From: Turbatrix aceti
Lineage: Eukaryota > Nematoda > Chromadorea > Rhabditida > Panagrolaimidae
Assembly: GCA_963969345.1 (NCBI GenBank)
Contig: OZ017766.1
Coordinates: 7,688,001 to 7,752,000, forward strand
Length of the DNA stretch: 64,000 bases
Direction of reading: 5' to 3'
Shown: one piece after another, positions 1-9,697 of the stretch
Position numbering within the stretch: position 1 is the stretch's first letter
How the letters are laid out: every line of letters starts with the position of its first letter
Made by a program: the position numbers and the translations under genes
Notes under the pieces: model-generated
What the model was told of the DNA's origin: nothing
Seen by the model: the letters and a program-made list of their open reading frames with translations, nothing else
The model's database searches: none

Positions 1-725
1 CTATGGCAATAATAAACGTTTTCGCACAAATTTTTCAACGCGTGCGTATTTTCAAGCTGGTAATCTAATTTTTGATGTAAATCGAATACGCGCATATTTT
101 GATGCCTCCTGTTTTGCATACTGATTCTTTTCGGCATAATGAAAAGCGTGGTAGAGAGTTTTTCAAAATCGCCAAGGGTTTTGGTGAGTTACGGCACTTC
201 GAAGTTTCATGATCTTTCAATGCCTCCAGCATTGCCCAAAAAAATCCTACAGAAGCCGCGAGTGGCTTAAAACAATCTTTGGGACATGCCCAAGCCTACC
301 GAAGAGACCGTAAGCAAAAAACTCTATTACGGGCTTCAGGGCGTTTTTTTGAACATGACTCTCTCTGAAAATGCACGCGCGCGCTCTATTGATAAAAAAT
401 AAGGGGAAGGCGCATGCAGTGCTTGCGAGATATTTCCTGAGTTGCGGAAATTTGTAGATTTTTTCGCGGTGTGCCCCCCTCCCCCCCCCCTCTCGCAATG
501 ACGTAATTTCTGGACAAGCCTTAACATGGTTGGCGGGGGTAAAAAATCGCCTAAAATTTCGCAATAACGTAAGTAATTCTTAGATGCACCCTTATCACAT
601 CTTATGTCAAGCACAACTCACCTGGGGAAACGTATTTTTACGCTCAAAAGCATCAGTTTGCTCGGCAGTTCTTCCCTGAAGCGGTTGTGTGCTCTGTCTG
701 TTTTTTTGAGATTTCGATATTCTAC
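1..725. repeat. Composite repeat region upstream of first gene
   Basis: I see no gene here. Bases about 254-386 resemble the inner arm of the TTAA foldback element at 38.6-40.3 kb: both contain 'cttcagggcgtttttttg' followed by 'aacatgact' and a GCGCGC-rich stretch. Bases about 481-522 match the right end of the miniature element at 2033-2520 (TCTCGCAATGACGTAATTTC then TGGACAAGCC), so this is a truncated second copy. From about 626 to 725 the sequence is the conserved 5' flank shared with the paralogue at 37.9-38.05 kb, which carries the same 'tatttttacgctcaaaagc' segment. Confidence 0.6.
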
Positions 726-1823
726 ATGGCAAATTTGACGACATCCCTCGACGATGTAAAAAATGCGATTGCTGTACTCCATGGTTTGTATTTTTTTAAT
801 TAGCTGGTACATTTTATTTACAAATTTCAGACCAATTGGCAGCTTTGAACCCCAATTCTAAGATGCACGACGAGCTTCTGAACGAATTTAATGATTTGAT
901 TAAAAGAAGAAAAATACTGGAGAATTACGATTCTGAACGAACAGCGCAGATTGATGTCATCAACAAAGATATCGATGAGAGACTGAAAAAAGTGACTGAA
1001 GAGCTCGAAGGCGAAAGGAAGGAACGTGTTGCCAGCATTGACCACGACTACGAAGACAAAGTCAAAGAACTGCCAAAATTGTCTTGTCCGATAGAAAATA
1101 ATTTTAGCACCAGAGTTGGAACCGCAAAATTGGTTGTACGACACATGCAAAGATATACGATTGATTTTGAAGATGTTTCGAAAGAAATGAATTTCTTTCA
1201 TGCCGCTGCTTGCTCTTTTTTGGAGAAGTATGTGTCAACAAACTATGTTGGTCTATTCGACGAATTGACCAATCAATTATGGTCAGCAGCCAACCTTCCA
1301 AACGACACCAAATATCCACTGACACTTGCTGACGTCGATCGCATTATTCACTTGCCGAGTTACAATGAAGATATTTTTGTCGTCTTGGACACATCGCTCC
1401 GAGTCATCCTGACGAATGCCGGGTACAGTAAAGAACAGCAATACCCCCATCTTGTGGTTTACGACTCCATTACCCATAAATTTGCTCCTATTTCCATGAA
1501 AAACAAAAACGTGAGTTAAAAACTTGAAAATTTATAAATGATTTTTTCCGATTTTTTAGAACAATTATTTTTGCGATGAGTGCTTCCGTTACGGACCGAA
1601 ACCTTGTCCCTGCCATGACCGATTGTGCCCTCTCTGTCTGAGCACAGGAGACGACGTCAAGTGCTCCAAGCCATCTTCCGAATCCAAGTTCCAAAGCTGT
1701 CCAAAATGCAATGCTCACTGCCACACCGACGATTGCTTCCAAACTCATCAGAAAGTTTGTCCTCGTCCTGTTTCTGGGCTTCATGACGACATTGTAGAAC
1801 TTTTACGCAGCATCGCAGTTTAA
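726..1823 (+). CDS. Coiled-coil / Cys-rich protein, family copy 1
   Basis: Exons 726-783, 831-1510 and 1560-1823 join in frame to give 333 residues. I do not recognise the family by name. Seen: a short N-terminal helix (MANLTTSLDD), a Lys/Glu-rich segment at about residues 40-95 that should form a coiled coil, a conserved middle block (TKYPLTLADVDRIIHLPSY, then a hydrophobic strand-like stretch), and a C-terminal exon with many Cys and His (CDEC, CPLC, CPKC, HCH, then HQKVC). The Cys/His spacing suggests a zinc-binding treble clef loosely like zf-HIT or MYND; that is inference. Two paralogues (4817-6028 +, 36846-37943 -) share the exon layout and near-identical 3' halves. In copy 3 the sequence before the start is an acceptor (ttctag); copy 1 has a 5-bp deletion here that removes the AG, so its mRNA 5' end may be disturbed. 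No stop interrupts the frame. Confidence 0.8.
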
Positions 1824-2036
1824 ATTTATGTAATTTTCAATTTTTTATTTTGCCGTAGTTAATGTTCTGTAATCACTAATAAAAATCATAAAAGATCCTG
1901 TGCCACCTTCTCTAGGCGGATGCAAGTCGTTGAAGAATAATTGACACATCAGCTCACGTGAATCTGCGGATCTTATGCCGGATTTATTTTTTTATTTATT
2001 ATTTTTAATTTTTGTTTAAAAAAAACAAAGTAAGGG
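1824..2036 (+). repeat. 3' UTR/flank duplicated at 6029-6241
   Basis: By eye this 3' flank is identical to the one after paralogue copy 2, running through the poly(A) signal to 'caaagtaaggg'. The coding sequence of the same two genes is strongly diverged at the 5' end, so the match points to recent gene conversion or a very recent partial duplication rather than selection. Confidence 0.85.
1878..1883 (+). terminator. Poly(A) signal AATAAA, copy 1
   Basis: Canonical AATAAA 55 bases after the copy 1 stop codon, with the same context after copy 2. Confidence 0.6.
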
Positions 2037-2520
2037 CTTGTCCAGAAATTACGTCATCGCAAAATCGGAGATTTTATACCCCCCTCTCTCCATTTGTAAT
2101 CGGTCGTCATTGCAAGGTGGGGCACCCCGGACCCCCCCCCCCCTAAATGACGTTATTTTGAAAAAAATGGCAATTTTTTTTATCGTTTTTTTGCAAGTTT
2201 TGGCTTATAAATTTTGCTAAAAACTACTTCCAGATTGAAATGCCGAAATCACTGTATATTTTTGTGTTTTTTTAAGAAGCCTGTTCGGAGTCGGTCATAT
2301 TTAAAAATGAAATGGTGAAACATAAGAGCAAAAACAGTCAGTTTTCAGCGCATTTTGGCAAATAAAATCGGCAAGTTTGAAAATTCGTAATCCAATTCTT
2401 GAAATTTCTAAATGACGTCATTTTGAGCAGTACCCCCCCTCCCCCCTCCATCATTTTTCGTCATTTTTGGACTGACCCCCCTCCCCCCTCTCGCAATGAC
2501 GTAATTTCTGGACAAGCCCT
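2033..2520. mobile_element. Tc1/mariner-like miniature element (TA duplication)
   Basis: Terminal inverted repeats start AGGGCTTGTCCAGAAATTAC and are flanked by TA on both sides (2031-2032 and 2521-2522). The 488-bp interior is AT-rich with C-runs and encodes no transposase. TA flanks are the hallmark of Tc1/mariner insertion; family assignment is inference. A truncated copy lies at about 481-522. Confidence 0.75.
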
Positions 2521-2640
2521 TATGCCGTCATTGTAAAACTTTTACGCCGCATCTCAGTTTAAACTTAATTTCAATTTAGATTTTTTATGATGATCAGTTT
2601 TTTGAGTGCCTAATATGTAATCACTAATAAAAAAAAAAAA
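2521..2640 (+). pseudogene. Degenerate 3' end of the coiled-coil/Cys family
   Basis: The stretch 'catTGTAAAACTTTTACGCC...CAGTTTAAA' followed by AATCACTAATAAA matches the last coding codons, stop and poly(A) region of copies 1 and 2 with scattered changes. Only the tail remains; the preceding part is replaced by the miniature element. This is a fourth, dead family member or a leftover of unequal exchange. Confidence 0.7.
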
Positions 2641-2994
2641 AATTATGCAGTGCAGCCTTTTAAAAATTTTATATAAATTTATATTTACCAAACACACCTT
2701 GAACCTCCTTTTTTTTGCGTTCTATGTAGCACACCTTTTAAGGCAAACGTTTGCAGTCATCCTAACAATAAGGCAATGCATTAATATTTACACACCTTTT
2801 TTTTGTACCTTAACAGTACTTAAAAATAGGTCGATAACAGAATTGCACTTAAGCCTAACCCAACAAACGCCACTAAATATCAGACACTCAAAACAGCTCT
2901 CCGTCTTCTACATATTGCTGATAAGGTAAAAAGTATAAAATATAAAATGTCTCGGAGCGGGCATCAATAATATATTTATACTGGTTGCTAAAAT
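2641..2994. other. Intergenic, promoter side of protease homologue
   Basis: AT-rich sequence with many 'acacctttt'-like motifs; no gene is visible. It presumably holds the promoter of the protease homologue, but I see no specific element. Confidence 0.4.
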
Positions 2995-4398
2995 ATGTAC
3001 TCGGGTATTTTCCTGTTTTTTGGTTTCGTCTGTCAAGTATTCACAGCTTCTAATGGCAATCAATGCGGTCAAACACCGGTGCCACCCAGCATTTCTATCA
3101 ACATAGTGGGGGGTACTACTGCTACGCCCGGTTCGTGGCCATGGCAGGTGTTGATTATCAACTCCCCCACCGCAATGGTCTGTGGTGGATCAATCATTGC
3201 CAGCGAATGGATTCTCACAGCTGGGCGCTGCGTTGTTGGTAATGTCAAGAACCCTGGGTTTTTCAATGTTTATACGAGCACAAGCAACTTTACGTAAGAA
3301 TTTTTTGATTGTACTATGTACAGAGGTGGCATCCAAAGGATATCCGAGGTTTCGGATTGGATCATTCGAAGCCTCGGATTTCGGATCGCATCACGGATCG
3401 AATAATCCGAACGTTTGGATGACGAATGAATTTCTACAAAAATTACTACCAAAATGCCTCAAAACTCCATCTTCAACACAATTTTGTGTTTTTTTTTTAA
3501 TTAAAAAAAAAACGTTTATCAAAATTACAAAAATTCATATTCAAAGTGAATTTTTATTTTAAAAAAAATGTTGAATCGCGCGTGCGCACTATTTTCATCC
3601 GATTTTCGATGCAAAGGCATCCAAAACAGAAAAATCATAATTTTTTCACAGAAATTCGGATGGTTCGGATTCGTAAGATCGGACCTTCGGATCCGATGAT
3701 CCGAAGCATTGGATTTTGGATCGGATCATCCGATCGAAATTTCGGATGGCCACCTCTGCTTTTTACAAACTTTGAAGTGGGATAAACGTTTTAGCAATCT
3801 TCTTGATGCGATTCATGTGAAACAAATTCACATTCATCCAAAATATGGGTATTTGTCCAATAGCATCGTAAAAGATGCACCTGTGAACGACATTGCTCTG
3901 CTTCAATTATCGACGCCATTAACGTACTCTAATTCAATTCAACCAGTTTGTTTTCCATCATCCAATGACACATTACCTGACTATGCCGTGGCCACCGGTT
4001 GGGGGATGACATCCTCTGGATCCTATGGTATAAGCAATACGCTCAGACAAGTCAGATTACCGATTGTAAACATCGACTCTTGCGCGCAGAGATACGGTAA
4101 TGTTCTGATCAAGAACGCGGTGCTGTGTGCAGGTGAGAATGGCAAAGCCACCTGCCAAGGCGATTACGGTGGACCATTGGTAGCCCAGAGATCAGATGGA
4201 TCGTGGTATCAACTCGGCGTTACGTCGTGGAACCATGAATGTGGATCTGTTGATCCGGGTGTTTACGCTAGTGTCTCGCACTTTCATGATTTTATTTTGA
4301 ATACCATGAATACCACAAATAGCAACGGCACCTGTGCAACGTTCAGCCTGGCGACTGTCATTTTCTATCTTATATTTGTTTACTTTGTTTCAAGTTAA
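2995..4398 (+). CDS. Secreted trypsin-like serine protease homologue, catalytically dead
   Basis: Exons 2995-3293 and 3795-4398 join in frame (split Thr codon) to give 300 residues. A hydrophobic signal peptide (about residues 1-19) precedes an S1 chymotrypsin-fold domain with INIVGG at the usual N-terminus, CGGSII, NDIALLQL, GWG, and GGPLV. Two catalytic residues are changed: the His of TAAHC is Arg78 (TAGRC) and the Ser of GDSGGP is Tyr224 (GDYGGP). The catalytic Asp132 is kept. The residue before IVGG is Asn, so trypsin-like activation is not expected. The tail after residue 275 has an N-glycosylation sequon and a hydrophobic C-terminus that could be a membrane segment or GPI signal. It should be a non-enzymatic serine protease homologue (binding, cofactor or decoy role); the role is inference. 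The gene lies between two copies of the coiled-coil/Cys family. Confidence 0.88.
3321..3758. mobile_element. hAT-like miniature element in protease intron
   Basis: The 438-bp element starts CAGAGGTGGC and ends GCCACCTCTG, and its ends fold into a long imperfect hairpin rich in GGATCGGATC-type motifs. It makes up most of the 501-bp intron. CAGAGGTGG ends resemble hAT termini; I could not find a clean 8-bp target duplication, so it may be old. Confidence 0.6.
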
Positions 4399-4400
4399 TC

Positions 4401-4406
4401 AATAAA
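4401..4406 (+). terminator. Poly(A) signal of protease homologue
   Basis: AATAAA starts 3 bases after the TAA stop. Confidence 0.6.
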
Positions 4407-4816
4407 ATACAGGATTATAAATATAATACACAAATTATATAATTGTGTTTTTGAGATTTTGTGGGTACATGTTGTCGCATCTCTTGAGCAACAAAACAGA
4501 AAAAACTGCAAATTTTAAGGGAAGCTTAAATCCAACCTTTATGGTATTGATTATGATACTGGCGTCACAATGTCGTACAACAAAAAAAACTTGGGTGATG
4601 GTGATAAGCATTCGCTAACGTACAAACGTTCACATTTTTGAAGCAGAAAGTGCGTGAAATATATTTATCAGTATTGGGGCAAACGTTACCTTTGTTTTGG
4701 AAGACAGATGTTCGGCGTAGAGCGAATAAAAATCAGTGTACCTGACTGATTTTTCGCGAGAGTGGTGTGTTCCCTTTTCAATTTATTTTTCTGAATTGTA
4801 TTTGTTTGAAAGCAAC
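4407..4816. other. Intergenic, 5' of family copy 2
   Basis: No coding exon seen. It is not alignable by eye with the 5' flank shared by copies 1 and 3, so copy 2 has a different promoter region. Confidence 0.45.
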
Positions 4817-6028
4817 ATGGGCAATTCAGCGTCAATTCCGACTTCTCTGGTACTGGTACGTTTCATCTGATACGACCTCTTTTTTTTATCTGGTTTAGTG
4901 ATTTTGGAATTACAGAATGCAAACGAAAGGAACTTTAACGCATCTCTCGATGCAGTAAAAAAATCGATTGCTGAACTTCATGGTTTGGATTTTATTTTCG
5001 TTCTTATTATAATTTGAATTTTACAATTATAGAGCAACTAGCCAGCGCAAGCCCGCATTCTAAAATTCACGAAATGCTTATTGCTAAAACGAGTATTTGG
5101 ATCGAACGAAAAAAACAGTTGGAAAATCTTAGATCAGAATATTTGGCGCAGACGAACAAGGTTACCGCCGAAATTGAAGCAAAACTGAAAAAAATGAAAG
5201 AGGAATTGAAAGGCGAAAAAAAAGAACTCTTGGCAAACATCGACCACAAATTCGAAGACAAAGCAAAGGAGCTACCTGAATTGCGTACCATAGTTATCCC
5301 TCATTTCAGCACAAGAGTCGGAACCCTTGAATTGGTGATTAGGCATATGAAAAGATACGCCAATGATTTTAAAGCTGTTTCGGAAGAAAGGAATTTCTTT
5401 TTTGCCGCTGTTTGCTCTTATTGGGAGAAGTATGTTTCAACAGAATTTGAACGCAGATTCGACAAATTGAACAATAAATTATGGTCACAAGCCAACCTTC
5501 CAGACGACACCAAATATCCACTGACACTTGCCGACGTCGATCGCATCATTCACTTGCCGAGTTACAAGAAAGATATTTTTGTCGTCTTGGACACATCGCT
5601 CCGAGTCATCCTGACGAATGTCGGGTACAGTGAAGAACAGAAATTCTCTTATCTTGTGGTTTACGACTCCATTACCCATAAATTTGCTCCTATTTCCGTG
5701 GAAAACAAAAACGTGAGTTAAAAACTTGGAACTTTATAAATTATTTTTTTCGATTTTTTAGAACAAAGATTTTTGCCCAAAGTGTTTCCGTTATAACGAA
5801 CCGTATCCGTGTTCCTGTCAGGGCCGATTGTGCCCGATCTGTCTGCGCACAGGAGACGACGTCAAGTGCTCCAAGCCATCTTCCGAATCCAAGTCCCGAA
5901 TCTGTCCAAAATGCAATGCTCACTGTCACACCGACGATTGCTTCCAAACTCATCAGAAAGTTTGCCCTCGTCCTGTTTCTGGGCTTCATGACGACATTGT
6001 TGAACTTTTACACAGCATCGCAGTTTAA
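4817..6028 (+). CDS. Coiled-coil / Cys-rich protein, family copy 2 with extra N-terminal exon
   Basis: Exons 4817-4855, 4916-4982, 5033-5712 and 5762-6028 join in frame to give 350 residues. It has the same plan as copy 1: Lys/Glu-rich coiled coil (about residues 55-115), the TKYPLTLADVDRIIHLPSY block, and a Cys/His-rich C-terminal exon (CPKC, CSC, CPIC, CPKC, HCH, HQKVC). It differs by an additional first exon encoding MGNSASIPTSLVL. Gly2 and Ser6 fit the N-myristoylation consensus, so this copy could be membrane-anchored while copies 1 and 3 are not (inference). The 5' half is clearly diverged from copy 1, whereas the last third and the 3' flank are almost identical. The start is preceded by 'gaaagCAAC', compatible with a trans-splice acceptor just upstream. 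Confidence 0.8.
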
Positions 6029-6241
6029 ATTTATGTAATTTTCAATTTTTTATTTTGCCGTAGTTAATGTTCTGTAATCACTAATAAAAATCATAAAAGA
6101 TCCTGTGCCACCTTCTCTAGGCGGATGCAAGTCGTTGAAGAATAATTGACACATCAGCTCACGTGAATCTGCGGATCTTATGCCGGATTTATTTTTTTAT
6201 TTATTATTTTTAATTTTTGTTTAAAAAAAACAAAGTAAGGG
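6029..6241 (+). repeat. 3' UTR/flank, twin of 1824-2036
   Basis: Identical by eye to the flank after copy 1, including AATAAA at 6083-6088. Homology ends at 'gtaaggg', which in copy 1 is where the TA-flanked miniature element starts. Confidence 0.85.
6083..6088 (+). terminator. Poly(A) signal AATAAA, copy 2
   Basis: AATAAA 55 bases after the copy 2 stop, in the same context as copy 1. Confidence 0.6.
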
Positions 6242-6546
6242 ACCAAGAAGACAAAAACATACGAAAAAGCAGCATGCGTACGATTTCAACGATTTCGAAC
6301 GTCTCAACACGAAAATTTTTGTTGCATTATTTTTTATGTTTTTCATTGTATTTTTCATTTTTTACGTTCTTTCTTGGCCTTTTTTCGTTGTTTTGAGTGA
6401 TATTTATATAGTTGGGATATGAACTGCCAAATCAGGCGTTATTGAATTGCTTAATGGTTTTGAAAAGTGTCAAAGAGCGCGATGGAATAATTTCCGGGTT
6501 TTTATGTTCAAAATTTTAGGATTCTTTCAGAAAACCACCTCAGATC
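6242..6546. other. Intergenic; likely trans-splice acceptor at 6530
   Basis: AT-rich promoter-side sequence. 'ggattctttcag' ends at 6530, 16 bases before the ATG of the next gene, with no upstream exon in sight. This is the pattern of a spliced-leader acceptor. Confidence 0.5.
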
Positions 6547-9500
6547 ATGGCAAAATCTTCTTCCAGTATGTTTAACTGCGTTTTTGAACTTTGAGGGATT
6601 CTATGTGGTTGATGAATTTTCAGAAAGCAGGCCCAAGTCGAAGGCTGAAAAGTTTGCTGAAAAGCACAAAATTCAGTTTGGCGACGAAGAACAGCAAAAT
6701 GACGATCACCTCGACGCCGGCGGCGATGATCCGGAGGAAGCCGTCGTCGGCAGCGATGTCGAAGACGGCGCTCCGATCGAGATGACGTCCCGGAAGCCGA
6801 TTGATGCCGTTGTCGAGGTCGAACCTGGCGTCAAGAAGCGACAAAAGAGGAGACGTATTCGCAAGGAGAATGACGGCATCTACACCGTTGAAACTGAGTA
6901 TGTTTTTATTTATTATTTTATTTTTCCTTGGTGTTTGTAAAATTTTTATTATCCAATTTTTGTTTTTTATTTAAAAATAAATTTTTTAAGCTCAAAAACG
7001 AATTTTTTGGTCGTTTTTAACAAAAATTTATGAACAAACCCTGAAAACCACAAAAATTGCGGGTTTCTCTGTTTTTTAGTCAGAAATTTTTATTTTTATA
7101 TTTTTTAATAAAAAAAATTGAAAATCAGAAAAAAGTCATAAAATAATATTTTGGAGCTCAAAACAGTTTTTTTTGGACGAAAAAAAATTTAGTTTTTGAT
7201 AGTTTGTATTTTATGGTGTTTTGATACGCTTTTTGATGAATTTTCGTATTTTTTAAAATTTAAAAATCATTTTATCGATCAAAAAAGTTTTACAGTGTCT
7301 AAAAAAAATAAAAAAAAATTTTGTAGCTAAAAATGTTTTTTTTAAGCATAAAATTTTTGTTTTACGATGGTTTTTTTTATCATAATATTTTACGATGCGA
7401 TTTTCAACGGTTCCCATCATTTTCCATATTTTTATTATTATTTTCTAAAATTTACGATGAGAAAAGACCACAAAAAGCACAGATCAAAGGTCTAATCAAT
7501 ATTTTTCATTTTTTACTTACACACTCAAAAATATTTATAATACATACGTACTTTTTTTTGCTGTGGGCTTTCAATGATCCGCATTAGCCGGTCCAAATGA
7601 ATCAAAATCAGTCATAAATATTGGAAGAGTGGGTTACGTTATATTTCACTTCCACGTCGGTCGTTAATCTGATTTTTGTTCCACGTACAGAATTTTTTTT
7701 TTGCGAATTATGATTCACCCCTATTTTTGTAAATAACTCGTTTATGACTTGTTTTCAAATCAGAGCACAGTCAGAACCAGGGATGGGAAAACCACCGTTT
7801 TTTTTGTTCTCGAACAAACACGAACATTTTTTTTAATTTTGTTCGGAAAATCGAACGAACGCGAACATTTTTGTCAGTGTTCGCGAACGAACACGAACGA
7901 ACAACGAACAGATTTTTAGCATACTTTATACAAAATTTTGTCCAAACTGGGCATAAAAACGTAAAATTTGGTACTATGCGTTTTCACGTTTTTGGTGACA
8001 GTTTTCCTACACTTTTTATTGCCGAAGGCAATTGACACTATTTTTCATTTTTTAAAAAATAACATCAATTTCGGCACCATTTAACTGATTTTACCTAAAT
8101 TTTTGTTCGTTTTATCTGTTCGGAATATTTATTTGTTCGCGAACAAACTCGAACAAAGCAAATCTGTTCGCGAACGAACTTGAACGCAAAAATTTGAATT
8201 TGTTCGCGAACGAACTCGAGCGAACACAAACGTTTTCCCCTCCCTGGTCGGAACACTTTTTTTCTGTTTTTTTTTACGGGGTGCACTTTTAAATAAATAA
8301 TTTTTCTTTTCATCGTCAAACGAAAAATTATTGCAACAAAACTTTTGTTTATCTTTGTTTCTTTTCTTTCAGTAGGAAAAATTTAATTTGTTTCTTTTCT
8401 TTTCTTTTCTATTTTTTCCTCTTGAAACTGTTTATTCAGGAAGAAAGGCGTCAAGAATTGCAATGTGCATTGAAAATGAATGATCACGTTAAATTTCTTT
8501 TTTTGATTTGATTTGACGTCATGAATTTGAGCTGTATCGTTCACCTGTATTTTTTTTTGTGCACCGGGGGAGGGGAGAATGGTGGTTGTGTTTTATGAGA
8601 GTCGACCAATGATAAATATTCTTTGATGGGCTTTTAAAAAAAATGTTTATGTTAGCGCGTGGACATGACATGAGATTCTTCCTCCTTCTCTTTTTGCCTC
8701 TTCCCTCGTTTGGGAAAAAAATATGCTAACAAGCGATGATCATGATGATCACAGGGCCGAGAAAGGAGGGAACGCGCCCGATGAATGTTTTTCAATGGGA
8801 TGAATGTGACCATGCTGACAAGGAAAGTGTCAGTGAACAATTGAACACATTTCGGAAATTTGGTCAAAAAGCAGATTTTATAATAGATACAATGAAACAT
8901 TTTTTGCTATTTATAAAATGTAGCTGAATAAGGACTGATTTTGCAGAATTACGGTTGACGGAAATCGAATTTTTGCTGTTTTTGACGATTTTTGGCACGT
9001 TACAGATGAAAAACTATGGCATTTCAAAAGCTGGGGTACAAATTGATCGACGTGATTTTTGATGGAAATTTCGAGAACAATATAAAAATATTGGGTTATT
9101 ACCTTGAAAAATGCCGAAACAAAAGTTGTCATAGTGACAATTTTTGAAATGCGATTTTCGGCAATTTTCACGGTGATAACCCAATATTTTTATATTTTTT
9201 TTGAATCTTCTATCAAAAATCACGTCGATCAATTTGTATCCGACTTTCGAAATGCCGTAATTTTTTAGCTAGAACCTGCCAAAAATCGTCAAAAATTGCA
9301 AAAATTTGATTTTTGACTACCGTAACTCTGCCAAAAAATGCTTTTTTTTTATGCACAGTAAAACATTTTCATCGTAAAACCCACTTTTTAAAAAAATTTC
9401 ATTAATTGAACGAAAAATGATAAAAACAAAATATTTAAAAAGAAAAAAAAGACGACAATTTTCAGAGAAAGCGCTTTTACGGTCGTTGCAACGAAAAAAG

Positions 9501-9697
9501 CCAATCTCGCCGAGGTGGCCATTCGACCGGAGTTCAACTTCCGTGAAGCCCTGCTCCGCGAGCAGTCCAAGAAGGGCCGATCCCGCGAAGCCGTCGTCAC
9601 GGAACACACGCAGAAGTGGGCGAGAACGGCCACGGCGACGGCGACGGCTGCAGCAGCTGCGAATGCGGCGGCGGTGGCGGTGGTGGCGGCGAAGTAG
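6547..9697 (+). CDS. Unrecognised acidic/basic protein, 174 residues
   Basis: Exons 6547-6565, 6624-6897 and 9466-9697 join in frame. I do not recognise the product. Seen: a Ser/Lys-rich start (MAKSSSKSRPKSKAEKFAEK), an acidic stretch at about residues 30-65 (DEEQQNDDHLDAGGDDPEE), a basic cluster near residue 88 (KKRQKRRRIRK) that could be a nuclear localisation signal, then a more regular segment (about 100-155, ending EHTQKWA) likely helical, and a low-complexity Thr/Ala/Val tail encoded by ACG/GCG repeats. There is no signal peptide or membrane segment. The tiny first exon (19 bases) behind an acceptor suggests trans-splicing. Intron 2 (2,568 bp) carries two miniature elements. A nuclear protein is a fair guess only. 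The exact C-terminus is less sure because the last exon ends in simple-sequence codons. Confidence 0.65.
7788..8246. mobile_element. hAT-like miniature element, GAACGAAC family, copy 1
   Basis: Ends CAGGGATGGGAAAAC and its inverse, close to the usual hAT terminus. The flanks GTCAGAAC (7780-7787) and GTCGGAAC (8247-8254) form an 8-bp target duplication with one mismatch. The subterminal regions are packed with GTTCGCGAACGAAC motifs. No coding capacity. Relatives: 13536-13759 and 35171-36643. Confidence 0.8.
8943..9332. repeat. Foldback element family B, copy 1
   Basis: A near full-length imperfect palindrome of about 390 bp: the left end GCAGAATTACGG pairs with the right end CCGTAACTCTGCC, and inner parts such as TTTTTGACGATTTTTGGCA recur inverted. 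No open frame. Relatives lie at about 43522-43922 and, more distantly, 13852-14104. Confidence 0.65.
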
